Source: Falsiroseomonas sp050563525
Lineage (GTDB): Bacteria; Pseudomonadota; Alphaproteobacteria; Acetobacterales; Acetobacteraceae
DNA length: 64,000 bases
Assembly: GCF_050563525.1 (NCBI RefSeq)
Contig: NZ_JBNXUN010000003.1
Span: 248,001-312,000 of the forward strand
Direction: 5' to 3'
This document shows, one piece after another, positions 54,661 through 62,062 of the stretch; position 1 is the first letter of the stretch; every line of letters begins with the position of its first letter. The notes beneath the pieces were generated by a model. The model was not told the origin of the DNA and searched no databases. It was given only the letters and a program-made list of their open reading frames with translations. Position numbers and translations under genes: made by a program.

Positions 54661-55238
54661 ACCGGGGAGGCTCCGCAGAAGATCAGGCCGCGCTCCGTCG
54701 CGACGGCAGACAGGGGTGCGTCGTCCACGCCCGCGGGCACTTCGTCAACCTCCTGGCATGCATAGGCAACCCCGATGGCGGTGGCGCCGGGCAGGCTGGC
54801 CAGGGTGCGGTCGTAATAGCCGCCGCCATAGCCGAGGCGGCGCCCGGCACGGTCGAAGGCCAGCAGCGGGACCAGCAGCCAATCGGGTGTGAGGTCCGGC
54901 GCCTCTGGACCTGGTTGGCTGGTGCCGAGCGGGCCGCGCGCCAGCGTGTCGCCGGGCTGCCACTGGCGAAAGCGCAGCGGGTTGCCGCGCTTCGGCGTGA
55001 CCGGCAGCGCGATACGGTGGCCGCACGCGTGCAGGGCCAGCAGCAGCGGGCGGATGTCGATCTCCGGGCCCATCGGCCAGAAGCCGGCAACGGTGGCGCC
55101 GGGTGGCGGCGGCGCGTCGCGCAGGACGTGGTGGGCCAGACGTGCCCCAAGGGCAGGATCGCAGGCGGCGCGACGGGCCAGCGCGGCCTTGCGCGCCTCC
55201 GCCTTCATGCCAGCGAGGAGTTCGGGACAGAGCATCAT
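54657..55238 (-). CDS. 5-formyltetrahydrofolate cyclo-ligase
   Basis: A 193-residue 5-FTHF cyclo-ligase (YgfA/MTHFS) that converts 5-formyl-THF to 5,10-methenyl-THF with ATP. Motifs are MKAEARKAALARRAACDP, PMGPEIDIRPLL, WLLVPLLAFDRAGRRLGYGG with GYYDRTLASLPGA, and the C-terminal DAPLSAVATERGLIF. Starts at 55238, 55235 and 55208 are all ATG; the last begins the conserved region. It lies downstream of zapA and 6S RNA on the same strand, the arrangement of the E. coli zapA-ssrS-ygfA locus. Its stop overlaps the ymdB-like start. Confidence 0.93.
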   Translation of the reverse strand: MMLCPELLAGMKAEARKAALARRAACDPALGARLAHHVLRDAPPPPGATVAGFWPMGPEIDIRPLLLALHACGHRIALPVTPKRGNPLRFRQWQPGDTLARGPLGTSQPGPEAPDLTPDWLLVPLLAFDRAGRRLGYGGGYYDRTLASLPGATAIGVAYACQEVDEVPAGVDDAPLSAVATERGLIFCGASPV

Positions 55239-55264
55239 GGGGCGGTGTCGCGCCGGTCCTGTGC

Positions 55265-55306
55265 GCCCCCCTCGCCCCAACCCTCTCCTCCCTGCGGGGG
55301 AGAGGG
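55265..55306. repeat. Palindromic intergenic repeat, copy 2
   Basis: CCCCCCTCGCCCCAACCCTC leads into CCCTCTCC (55281-55288) and GGGAGAGGG (55298-55306), an inverted repeat closely related to copy 1 at 7188-7226. The two share the CCCCCTC-N-CC-N-AACCCTCTCC core. It lies in the leader between 6S RNA and the cyclo-ligase gene. Confidence 0.65.
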
Positions 55307-55403
55307 AGCAAAGCCAAGGTGGCGGATGCCGCCGCCCGGCGCTTGAGGAATGGCAGAGCGCCGGCGGCGCCGCAGCGCGCCGAGGCCGCGAAGGCGGACT
55401 TTG

Positions 55404-55447
55404 CCCAGATTACCCTCGCCCAGATTACCCTCACCCAGACCAACCGT
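55404..55447. repeat. Short tandem repeat in the cyclo-ligase leader
   Basis: Three consecutive 15-bp units starting at 55404, 55419 and 55434: CCCAGATTACCCTCG, CCCAGATTACCCTCA and a degenerate CCCAGACCAACCGTG. They lie between 6S RNA and the cyclo-ligase gene. The surrounding 280 bp (55239-55516) contains no convincing gene. Confidence 0.75.
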
Positions 55448-55516
55448 GCGAGGCGCGTAGGCAGGCGGCCGGAGGCCGCGCCTGTTACGCCTTTGGCGTG
55501 CCTGCGGCACGTCAGA

Positions 55517-55692
55517 GGATATGTAAAGCTGCGGAGCCACCATGGCCGTGGGCGTTATAACCCTCCTGAGACCTGCTTTTGCAGGTGGGAACCAGGTACC
55601 CAGGCCAAGACCTGAGCAGCGCCAGCCCCCGGAGGATGCTTATTGGCCCCGGGGGTTCATGTGCCTCACCAACCGGGCAGCCCCGCATATCC
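55517..55692 (-). ncRNA. ssrS: 6S RNA
   Basis: A roughly 170-nt structured RNA on the minus strand between zapA and 5-FTHF cyclo-ligase, the conserved site of 6S RNA. The ends pair: GGATAT (55692 side) with ATATCC, then GCGGGGCTGCC (55686-55676) with GGTGGCTCCGC (55541-55531), an 11-bp closing stem with a small asymmetric bulge. Inside, CCCCCGG/CCGGGGG forms the terminal arm and ACCTGC-AAAA-GCAGGT a small hairpin near the 3' side of the central bubble. 6S RNA mimics an open promoter and inhibits sigma-70 RNA polymerase. The assignment rests on structure and synteny, since sequence is poorly conserved in this RNA. Confidence 0.78.
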
Positions 55693-55721
55693 TAGTTAGG
55701 GACGGTCGAGGGTCTGGGCAA
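55693..55721 (-). promoter_or_regulatory. Candidate 6S RNA promoter within the zapA 3' end
   Basis: On the minus strand TTGCCC (55721-55716) and TAACTA (55698-55693) are separated by exactly 17 bp. The -10 includes the zapA stop codon TAA. The start point would fall at about 55688-55684, at the base of the 6S closing stem. Confidence 0.5.
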
Positions 55722-56025
55722 TGCCCTCGATGCGGTCGGCGATGCGCGCCAGGCGTTCCGCCAGCTTCGGGTCGGGCTGCGGGGCGGCCATGTTCTGGCC
55801 GGCGCGGGCCTGGGACAGCGCGACCTTCAGGTCGTGCACCTCGTCGGCCAGCAGCAGCGCGCCGAGCAGCAGCAGGCGGCTTTCGCCGAACTGGCCGCCC
55901 ATCGCCTTGATGGAATTGACCCGCTTGTCGACCTCCCCGGCCAAAGAGACCAGGTGGGCTTCCTGGCCATCCTCGCAGGAAACCGGGTGGCTGTAGCCGC
56001 CGACGCGGACGGTGACCTGACCCAT
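55696..56025 (-). CDS. zapA: Cell division protein ZapA
   Basis: A 109-residue ZapA that bundles FtsZ protofilaments at mid-cell. The N-terminal domain reads QVTVRVGGYSHPVSCEDGQE and the helical region EAHLVSLAGEVDKRVNSIKA, then GGQFGESRLLLLGALLLADE and a coiled-coil tail (KLAERLARIADRIEGIAQTL). Its ATG touches the stop of the small upstream gene directly. The 3' end likely carries the promoter of 6S RNA. Confidence 0.92.
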   Translation of the reverse strand: MGQVTVRVGGYSHPVSCEDGQEAHLVSLAGEVDKRVNSIKAMGGQFGESRLLLLGALLLADEVHDLKVALSQARAGQNMAAPQPDPKLAERLARIADRIEGIAQTLDRP

Positions 56026-56229
56026 CTACTGATCCTCTCCGAGCGCCGCGCGCAGGCGCGCAATCGTCTCGTCCAGCCGGTCCGCGATGGCGGCGACGGC
56101 GGCCTTCGGGATGCCTTCACCCGGCGCGGCAACGGCGCGGGGCTGGGCGGCTGCCTCGGCCAGTCTCTCGACGGCCTGTTCCAGCCGCGCCAGGGCGCGG
56201 CTGGTCGGGTCGCCGGTTTCCGCACGCAT
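56026..56229 (-). CDS. Small coiled-coil hypothetical protein upstream of zapA
   Basis: A 67-residue, mainly helical protein: TSRALARLEQAVERLAEAAA, a Pro/Ala linker, then IADRLDETIARLRAALGED. Heptad-like spacing of Leu/Ile suggests a coiled coil. Small proteins of this type (annotated DUF4164-like) commonly precede zapA in alphaproteobacteria. The stop TAG is directly adjacent to the zapA ATG, so they are coupled. ATG 56229 starts the compact form; the frame continues upstream without a better start. Confidence 0.7.
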   Translation of the reverse strand: MRAETGDPTSRALARLEQAVERLAEAAAQPRAVAAPGEGIPKAAVAAIADRLDETIARLRAALGEDQ

Positions 56230-56352
56230 GCCTGACACCAGAAACCCCCGCCCCGTTGCGCGCCCAAACGCAGCGACTGCGCCGCCTGCGCCTTGTCGCC
56301 ACCGGTTCCGGCATGCTGCAACGCTTTGCATGCACGGCGCGGCGGGTCAACG

Positions 56353-56817
56353 GTGAGCAAGGGTTCGGTCCGGCTTCCGCCGGCTGTTCTGGTGCGGTCG
56401 GCGGCGGAAGGCCGCGCGGCGCTGGAGGTCGCGGGGCCGGGTGGCGTGCTGCTCCTATCGGCGCCGGGCGCTGCCGGGTTCCTCGGCCCGGGCGCTTGGC
56501 GCGCGCTGGTCGCGGCGGCCGGCGCTACGTCCGGCGTGCAGGACCGCGGCGATGCGCCCAACGCCCTGTGCTGCGGCGATGCGGCCGGCGATGCGCTGGC
56601 GGGCCTTCGCGCCGGCTGCCGCATCCTGGTGCTGCATGGCGCGCTTCCGGCCTTCGCCACCGTGTCCGGAGCGGCGGCAGAGGTTGGCGCGCTGCTGCTG
56701 CCCTCGCGCCCGCCGGCTCTGGACCTGCGCGAACTTGATCTCCGCCGCCCTGCCGCGCGCGCCAAACTGGCGGATTGGCTGGCCCGGACGCATGACACCG
56801 GGGCCATGCTGCGCTAG
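56353..56817 (+). CDS. Hypothetical protein upstream of fructose-bisphosphate aldolase
   Basis: A 154-residue Ala/Gly/Leu-rich protein beginning at GTG 56353. It alternates hydrophobic strands and helices: AALEVAGPGGVLLLSAPGAA, ALVAAAGATSGVQDRGDAPN, CCGDAAGDALAGLRAGCRIL, VLHGALPAFATVSGAAAEVG. The pattern looks like a small Rossmann-like or STAS-like fold, but I do not recognise the family. It lies 42 bp before the aldolase gene, same strand, and diverges from the zapA group. Codon usage at third positions is strongly GC, as in real genes of the window. Confidence 0.65.
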   Translation: MSKGSVRLPPAVLVRSAAEGRAALEVAGPGGVLLLSAPGAAGFLGPGAWRALVAAAGATSGVQDRGDAPNALCCGDAAGDALAGLRAGCRILVLHGALPAFATVSGAAAEVGALLLPSRPPALDLRELDLRRPAARAKLADWLARTHDTGAMLR

Positions 56818-56859
56818 ACCCCGGACATCGTTTGCCGACATCCGAGAGGACTCCCGAGA

Positions 56860-57771
56860 ATGCGTCTGACGCCAAAAGTCCAGGAAATCCTGTCCTGGTA
56901 TGAGAGCGACAATCCCGGGACCAAGGCGAACCTCGCCCGCATCCTGATGGCCGGCAAGCTCGGCGGCACCGGGCGGATGGTGATCCTGCCGGTCGACCAG
57001 GGCTTCGAGCATGGCCCGGCCCGCAGCTTCGCGCCGAACCCCGCGGCCTACGACCCGCGCTACCTGTTCGAGCTGGCGCTTGAGGCCGGGCTGAACGCCT
57101 ATGCCGCGCCGCTCGGCATGATCGAGGCGGGTGCCGCGACCTATGCCGGCACCATCCCGACCATCCTGAAGATGAACAGCAGCAACAGCCTGTCCACCAC
57201 CAAGGACCAGGGCGTGACGGCCAGCGTCGGCGACGCGCTGCGCCTGGGCTGCTCGGCCATCGGCTTCACCATCTACCCCGGCTCCGAATATCAGTTCGAG
57301 ATGATCGAGGAGCTGCGCGAGCTGGCGGAGGAGGCCAAGTCCGTCGGCCTTGCCGTGGTGGTGTGGAGCTATCCGCGCGGCCCGATGCTGGACAAGGTCG
57401 GCGAGACGGCGCTCGACATCTGCGCCTATGCCGCGCACATGGCGGCGCTGGTCGGCGCGCACATCATCAAGGTGAAGCCGCCGACTTCCGCCATCAGCCT
57501 GGATGCAGCGAAGAAGACCTACCAGGCGAGCCCGGTGGAGGACGACGCCACCAAGCGCTTCGCCCACATCGTGCAGGCCTGCTTCGGCGGCCGGCGCCTG
57601 GTGGTGTTCTCCGGCGGCGAGGCCAAGGGTACGGAGGCGATCCTGGACGAGGTCCGCGCCATCCACGCCGCCGGCGGCAACGGCTCCATCATGGGCCGCA
57701 ACGCCTTCCAGCGCTCCAAGGCCGATGCGCTGGCGCTGCTCGCCGCGATCATCAACGTCTACAAGCACTGA
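56860..57771 (+). CDS. fbaB: Class I fructose-bisphosphate aldolase (DhnA type)
   Basis: A 303-residue archaeal/DhnA-type class I aldolase that interconverts fructose 1,6-bisphosphate with dihydroxyacetone phosphate and glyceraldehyde 3-phosphate. Motifs are MVILPVDQGFEHGPARSFAP, the helical NSLSTTKDQGVTASVGDAL, VVWSYPRGPMLDKVGETALD, the Schiff-base lysine in GAHIIKVKPPTSAISLD, and the phosphate-binding VVFSGGEAKGTEAIL with GSIMGRNAFQRSKADAL. A terminator hairpin follows 10 bp after the stop. Confidence 0.94.
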   Translation: MRLTPKVQEILSWYESDNPGTKANLARILMAGKLGGTGRMVILPVDQGFEHGPARSFAPNPAAYDPRYLFELALEAGLNAYAAPLGMIEAGAATYAGTIPTILKMNSSNSLSTTKDQGVTASVGDALRLGCSAIGFTIYPGSEYQFEMIEELRELAEEAKSVGLAVVVWSYPRGPMLDKVGETALDICAYAAHMAALVGAHIIKVKPPTSAISLDAAKKTYQASPVEDDATKRFAHIVQACFGGRRLVVFSGGEAKGTEAILDEVRAIHAAGGNGSIMGRNAFQRSKADALALLAAIINVYKH

Positions 57772-57780
57772 GACCACGAT

Positions 57781-57802
57781 GGGGAGGCCACACGGCCTCC
57801 CC
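57781..57802 (+). terminator. Terminator hairpin after fructose-bisphosphate aldolase
   Basis: A perfect 9-bp stem GGGGAGGCC-ACAC-GGCCTCCCC starting 10 bp after the aldolase stop. The tail is CCTCTCG rather than T-rich, as is common in high-GC genomes. Confidence 0.65.
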
Positions 57803-57911
57803 CTCTCGCGTAACACCCGTCGGCCCGTCCGACGCGCGGGCCGGCTGACCGGCGCCGGACGCTGCGGCCGGCAGCGAAGCATCGATTTCGGATCCCAGGC
57901 AGGCTGGCCGC

Positions 57912-58649
57912 ATGGAACACCTGCCTCTCGCCGTCTTCGCCGGCCTCGTCTTCCTGCTCGCCGGGATGGTCAAGGGCCTGATCGGCCTCGGCCTTCCGAC
58001 CATCGCCATCGGCGTCCTGGCGCTGGTGATGCCGCCGGCGGAGGCCGCGGCGCTGCTGGTTCTGCCGTCTCTCGCCACCAACGTGATGCAGGCCAGTGGA
58101 CCGGCGCTGCGGCCGCTGCTGCGGCGGCTGTGGCCGATGCTGCTGATGCTGGTGCCGGGCACGCTGGCCGGGATCGGGCTGCTGACGGGTGGCGGGCCGG
58201 CAGCGCTCGGGCTGCTCGGGCTGGCTCTTGCGATCTATGGTGGCTGGGGGCTGGCGGCGCCGCCGTTTCACCTGTCGCCACGGGCGGAACGTATCAGCGC
58301 GGTGCCCACCGGCCTGCTTGGCGGGCTGGTGACGGGGGCGACGGGCGTCTTCGTCATGCCGGTGGTGCCCTGGCTCGGCGCGCTGGGGCTTTCGCGCGAT
58401 GCGCTGGTACAGGCACTCGGCCTTGCCTTCCTGGTGGCGACGGTAGCGTTGGGCCTCGCCCTGGCCCTGGCCGGCAGCTTCACGCCGATGGCCGCCGGCG
58501 GATCGCTGCTGGCGCTGCCGCCGGCGCTCGGCGGCATGGCGCTGGGCGGCTGGCTGCGGGCGAAGATCCCGCCGGCGCTGTTCCGGCGCATCTTCTTCGC
58601 CAGCCTGCTGGCACTCGGCGCGCACCTGGCCTGGCGCGGATTGGCGTGA
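57912..58649 (+). CDS. TauE/SafE family sulfite/anion exporter
   Basis: A 245-residue membrane protein of the TauE/SafE family (about eight helices), linked to export of sulfite, sulfoacetate or related organosulfur anions. It begins with LPLAVFAGLVFLLAGMVKGL followed by IGLGLPTIAIG, the family's first repeat; the second repeat is GLLGGLVTGATGVFVMPVVP. Late helices include LLALPPALGGMALGGWLRAK. It starts 140 bp after the aldolase and 40 bp before thiE. Substrate not known. Confidence 0.87.
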   Translation: MEHLPLAVFAGLVFLLAGMVKGLIGLGLPTIAIGVLALVMPPAEAAALLVLPSLATNVMQASGPALRPLLRRLWPMLLMLVPGTLAGIGLLTGGGPAALGLLGLALAIYGGWGLAAPPFHLSPRAERISAVPTGLLGGLVTGATGVFVMPVVPWLGALGLSRDALVQALGLAFLVATVALGLALALAGSFTPMAAGGSLLALPPALGGMALGGWLRAKIPPALFRRIFFASLLALGAHLAWRGLA

Positions 58650-58689
58650 CCCCTTCCCAAAGCGCCGCCGGCGGGCGACACGCTGGGCC

Positions 58690-59325
58690 ATGCCCGATTG
58701 CCGCCTCTACCTCATCACCCCGCCCGCCATCCCGGACCTGCCCGGCTTCACCGAGGCGCTGAAACGCGCCCTCGGCGCCGGCGACGTCGCCGCGCTGCAA
58801 CTGCGGCTGAAGGACCTGCCGGAGGATGCCATCCTGCGCGCGGCGGAAGCCCTGCTGCCGGTGGCGCAGGCGCATGACGTCGCCGTGCTAATGAACGACC
58901 GCATGGACCTGGCGAAGCGCGCCGGCTGCGACGGGGTGCATCTCGGCCAGGGCGATGGCGACCCCATCGCGGCGCGCAAACTTCTGGGGGCGGAGGCAAT
59001 GATCGGCGTCACCTGCCACGCCTCCCGCCATCTGGCGATGGAGGCGGGGGAAGCGGGCGCGGACTACGTCGCCTTCGGCGCCTTCTTCCCGACTGGCACG
59101 AAGCGGACCGAGCATGTGGCGGAGACCGACCTGCTGGAGTGGTGGTCCGAGATGTTCGAGATCCCCTGCGTCGCCATCGGCGGCATTTCCGCCGCCAACT
59201 GCGCGCCCCTGGTCCAGGCCGGGGCGGATTTCCTGGCGGTCGTCGGCGCAGTCTGGAACCATCCCGACGGGCCGGATGCCGGCGTGCGGGCGATGAACGC
59301 GGCGATTGCCGCCGCAGGGGGCTGA
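58690..59325 (+). CDS. thiE: Thiamine phosphate synthase
   Basis: A 211-residue ThiE that joins HMP pyrophosphate and thiazole phosphate to give thiamine monophosphate. Motifs are RLYLITPPAIPD, VAALQLRLKDLPEDAILRAA, VLMNDRMDLAKRAGCDGVHL followed by GQGDGDP, ATIGVTCHASRH-like AMIGVTCHASRHLAMEAGEA, DYVAFGAFFPTGTK and CVAIGGISAANCAPLVQAGA. No TPP riboswitch was found upstream, and no other thiamine gene is close by. Some proteins of this branch sit beside class I aldolase genes, as here. Confidence 0.9.
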   Translation: MPDCRLYLITPPAIPDLPGFTEALKRALGAGDVAALQLRLKDLPEDAILRAAEALLPVAQAHDVAVLMNDRMDLAKRAGCDGVHLGQGDGDPIAARKLLGAEAMIGVTCHASRHLAMEAGEAGADYVAFGAFFPTGTKRTEHVAETDLLEWWSEMFEIPCVAIGGISAANCAPLVQAGADFLAVVGAVWNHPDGPDAGVRAMNAAIAAAGG

Positions 59326-59397
59326 GGGTCTGCTCCTTTCGGATAGCCTGCCGGAAGACGCTTGCCTGACGCCGCCAACCCGTCCGACAAGATCATC

Positions 59398-60258
59398 ATG
59401 AGCCTGATGTTCGAAACCTGCGACGTCTTCACCACCATCCGCCATGGCGGCAATCCGCTGGCCGTGGTCTACGGCGCCGCAGATCTGGATGGCGCCGTGA
59501 TGCAGGCCATCGCGCGCGAGTTCAACCTGAGCGAGACGGTGTTCGTCACCGCCGCCGAACCGTCCCGCGCCCGCATCCGCATCTTCACCCCAGGCCGCGA
59601 ACTGCCCTTCGCCGGCCACCCCAATGTCGGCGCCGCCGTTCTGCTGGCGCGGCACCTGGAACTCGCCGGCGATACGCTGCTGCTGGAACAGGCGGCTGGC
59701 GCGGTGGAGGCGCGGCTGCTGCGCGATGCGGCAGGGGAGGTCACGGCCGCCCACATCTCCGCGCCGCAGCCCTTTACCCTGGTCGAGACGCTGCATGCCG
59801 AGGCCATTGCCGCCTGCGCCGGCCTGCCGGCGCTGGTGGGGGAGGCGGTTATCGCCTCCTGCGGCACGCCCTTTGCCATCGCCGAGGTCGCGGATGCGGA
59901 GACACTGGCCGCCGCCGCCCCGGATGTCGCCGCCTTCCGCGCCAACCTGCCGGCGGATCGCGCCATTGGCCTGCTGCTCTACACCCGCCTGCACCCCGGC
60001 CGGCTGCGGGCGCGCATGTTCGCGCCGCTGTCAGGCCTGGTGGAGGACCCGGCGACAGGCAGTGCCAATGTGGCGCTAGCCGGACTGCTGATGCAGAGGC
60101 TGGGTGCCGATGCGCTGGAGATCGAGGTGGAGCAGGGCATCGAGATGGGCCGGCCGAGCCTCCTCGCGCTCGCCGCCCAGACGATGCCGCATTTCGGCAT
60201 CCGGGTCAGCGTCGGCGGCGGCGTGGTGCCGGTGAGTGCGGGGCGCCTGATCATCTGA
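59398..60258 (+). CDS. PhzF family isomerase-like protein
   Basis: A 286-residue PhzF/YddE family protein with the two-lobed diaminopimelate-epimerase-like fold. It has FETCDVFTTIRHGGNPLAVV, FNLSETVFVTAA (with the catalytic Glu), RIRIFTPGRELPFAGHPNVG and FAPLSGLVEDPATGSANVAL. PhzF itself isomerises trans-2,3-dihydro-3-hydroxyanthranilate; most family members have unknown substrates. ATG 59398 is chosen; ATG 59407 or a TTG at 59362 are alternatives with no decisive ribosome site. Confidence 0.9.
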   Translation: MSLMFETCDVFTTIRHGGNPLAVVYGAADLDGAVMQAIAREFNLSETVFVTAAEPSRARIRIFTPGRELPFAGHPNVGAAVLLARHLELAGDTLLLEQAAGAVEARLLRDAAGEVTAAHISAPQPFTLVETLHAEAIAACAGLPALVGEAVIASCGTPFAIAEVADAETLAAAAPDVAAFRANLPADRAIGLLLYTRLHPGRLRARMFAPLSGLVEDPATGSANVALAGLLMQRLGADALEIEVEQGIEMGRPSLLALAAQTMPHFGIRVSVGGGVVPVSAGRLII

Positions 60259-60268
60259 GCGATCCGCC

Positions 60269-60631
60269 TCACGGGGAGCGGAACCGGGCGCCATCGGCGC
60301 GGAGGAACACCTGCAGCGGCGTGGTGCCGGCGCCCTGCCCGTCCTGGCCGCGCCAGCGGCCGTCGCGGCACAGGATGCCTCCCGGGATCGGCACGGCCTC
60401 CCACTCCACGACGTTGGCGACACGCTCCCCGCCCGGGCCGAGCGCCAGGAAGTTCGTGCGGCAGCGGCCCTCGGCCAGCACCGGGTCATAGCCGTCGATC
60501 ATCCAGCCGCCCCCGCCGGTGCTCTCGAAGCGGCGCTCCAGCGGGAGCCAGGATGAGGGATCGGGAGATTGGGCGACGGCAGGATGGGCAAAGCCCAATG
60601 CTACGGCGAGCCAGACCAGGGGGCGGGACAT
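60269..60631 (-). CDS. Small secreted hypothetical protein
   Basis: A 120-residue protein with an N-terminal signal peptide (MSRPLVWLAVALGFAHPAVA) and a mature domain of about 100 residues containing two cysteines (EGRCRTNFLALGPGG and GGILCRDGRWRGQDG) likely to form a disulfide. WMIDGYDPVLAEGRCRTNF and VEWEAVPIPGGILC look like a compact beta-domain. I do not know the family. It converges with the PhzF gene and is divergent from the next secreted protein gene. Confidence 0.7.
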   Translation of the reverse strand: MSRPLVWLAVALGFAHPAVAQSPDPSSWLPLERRFESTGGGGWMIDGYDPVLAEGRCRTNFLALGPGGERVANVVEWEAVPIPGGILCRDGRWRGQDGQGAGTTPLQVFLRADGARFRSP

Positions 60632-60792
60632 CGGGTTTCCGTTTCGAATTGTTGCGGCAACGCCGTCGCGGGCTTTTCAACCGCGACGGAAGCGTTACGG
60701 TCGGCGCGAGCCGTTGGATGCAGCGGCTCCACGAAAAGGGAAATGTTCATTCGAGCGGCCGCATCCTGCGCCGCCACTGCTGGAGATCGACC

Positions 60793-61260
60793 ATGCTGTC
60801 CCGACACATCGCCGCCCTGCTGGCCCTGGCCGCGGTGCCGACTCTGGCCCTGGCGCAGGACTACAACCGGCAGCCCTCCTTCGGCACGGTGAACCTCCGC
60901 GCCAATTTCGCGCCCGATCCTTACGTCGTGAACGTCACGGCAGGTGGCGGACTGCCGGCGGAGCGGCTCGGGGGGCGGGAGTGCCTGGGCTCCATCGCCA
61001 ACGCGCCCGATGTGCGGCTGAACTACAGCGCCGGCCAGGGGCTGCCGCTGTATCTTTCGGCGGTGTCGCGGGCCGACGTCACGCTGGTGGTCAACCTGCC
61101 GAACGGCCGCTGGGCCTGCAACGACGACTTCCAGGGCACCAACCCCGGCCTGATTTTCCGCAACCCGCAATCCGGCCAGTACGACATCTGGATCGGCAGC
61201 TACGACCGCGGCTCCCGCATCCCGACGCAGCTGCGGATTTCGGAAGTCCCGCCGAACTGA
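60793..61260 (+). CDS. Secreted protein with PPC-like beta domain
   Basis: A 155-residue protein with signal peptide MLSRHIAALLALAAVPTLAL plus AQ. The mature part resembles a bacterial pre-peptidase C-terminal-like beta-sandwich: PDVRLNYSAGQGLPLYLSAV, DVTLVVNLPNGRWACNDDFQ and GQYDIWIGSYDRGSRIPTQL. Two cysteines (GRECLGS and WACNDD) could pair. There is no protease domain. ATG 60793 starts the signal peptide and lies some 160 bp from the divergent secreted-protein gene. Function unknown. Confidence 0.78.
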   Translation: MLSRHIAALLALAAVPTLALAQDYNRQPSFGTVNLRANFAPDPYVVNVTAGGGLPAERLGGRECLGSIANAPDVRLNYSAGQGLPLYLSAVSRADVTLVVNLPNGRWACNDDFQGTNPGLIFRNPQSGQYDIWIGSYDRGSRIPTQLRISEVPPN

Positions 61261-61330
61261 AGCGCCCGCCCCTGGCGTTCCGCGCGCCGATGCCACATGC
61301 CGGGCTCAGGAATGGGAGCCCGGCAGGCAC

Positions 61331-62053
61331 ATGGACGAGTTGAGCTTCCACCAGCGGCTGCACCGCCCTGGCACCATCCTGGATGTGGGCGCGCATGACG
61401 GGCTCCTGACCCTGCCCTTCTCCCGCCTGCCCGGCGCCCAGGTCCTTGCATTTGAACCGCTGCCGAGCGCCTTCGCCCGGCTGCGCGAAGCGGTGCTGGC
61501 GGAATACGGCGCCATCCCGACGCATCTGGAGTTGCGGACGGAGGCGCTGGGGGCTGTTGCCGGAAGCCTTACCCTGTCCGTGCCGATCCTGGACGGCGTG
61601 GCGCAGGAGCAGTGGGCGAGCACGGCCAAATCCTACGACGCCTTCGCCTCGGTCACCGTGGCGCGGCATGTGGTGCCGGTTACGACCATCGATGCGCTAG
61701 GGCTGGACGACCTGGAACACGTCAAGCTGGACGCGGAGGGCTTCGAGCAGGAGGTGCTGGAGGGCGCCGCCGCGACGCTGCGCCGCTGCCGCCCGGTGCT
61801 GTCGCTGGAGGTCGAGGAACGCCACCGTGCCGGCAGCACGCGGGACGTGCCGGCGCTGCTGGCCGGCTTCGGCTACGAAAGCTGGTTCGTGCTGGACCGC
61901 GCCTGGCATCCGCATGCGGCGTTCGACGCGGCGACGATGCAGGTGGCCTCGCCGGACCCGGCGGTCTTTGCGGCCTCCGACCCCTATGTCTTCACCTTCT
62001 TCGCCTGGCCGGCCGAGCGCAGCGCCGAAATTCTTGCGGCTCTGAGGGACTAG
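61331..62053 (+). CDS. FkbM family methyltransferase
   Basis: A 240-residue SAM-dependent methyltransferase of the FkbM family. Motif I is TILDVGAHDGLLTLPFSRLP, followed by VLAFEPLPSAFARLREAVLA, the FkbM-typical VPVTTIDALGLDDLEHVKLD with AEGFEQEVLEGAAATLRRC, and VLSLEVEERH. FkbM enzymes O-methylate polyketides, glycans or lipids. No sugar or polyketide genes adjoin it, so the acceptor is unknown. It converges with epmA. Confidence 0.9.
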   Translation: MDELSFHQRLHRPGTILDVGAHDGLLTLPFSRLPGAQVLAFEPLPSAFARLREAVLAEYGAIPTHLELRTEALGAVAGSLTLSVPILDGVAQEQWASTAKSYDAFASVTVARHVVPVTTIDALGLDDLEHVKLDAEGFEQEVLEGAAATLRRCRPVLSLEVEERHRAGSTRDVPALLAGFGYESWFVLDRAWHPHAAFDAATMQVASPDPAVFAASDPYVFTFFAWPAERSAEILAALRD

Positions 62054-62062
62054 CCAGGCCGA

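Noticed and set aside
55235..55543. 102-codon minus-strand frame between 6S RNA and the cyclo-ligase
   Set aside because: It is made of the tandem repeat, the palindromic repeat and the 6S 3' end; the GEGNL repeats come from the 15-bp DNA repeat. No ribosome site or domain.
55517..55692. Possibility that the structured RNA is 4.5S (SRP) RNA or tmRNA
   Set aside because: No GGAAGGAAGCAG-type SRP tetraloop region and no tRNA-like ends; closing stem and synteny favour 6S RNA.
58600..58689. TPP riboswitch before thiE
   Set aside because: The 40-bp gap after the TauE/SafE gene is too short, and the CTGAGA / ACCTGATC-type THI-box elements are absent.
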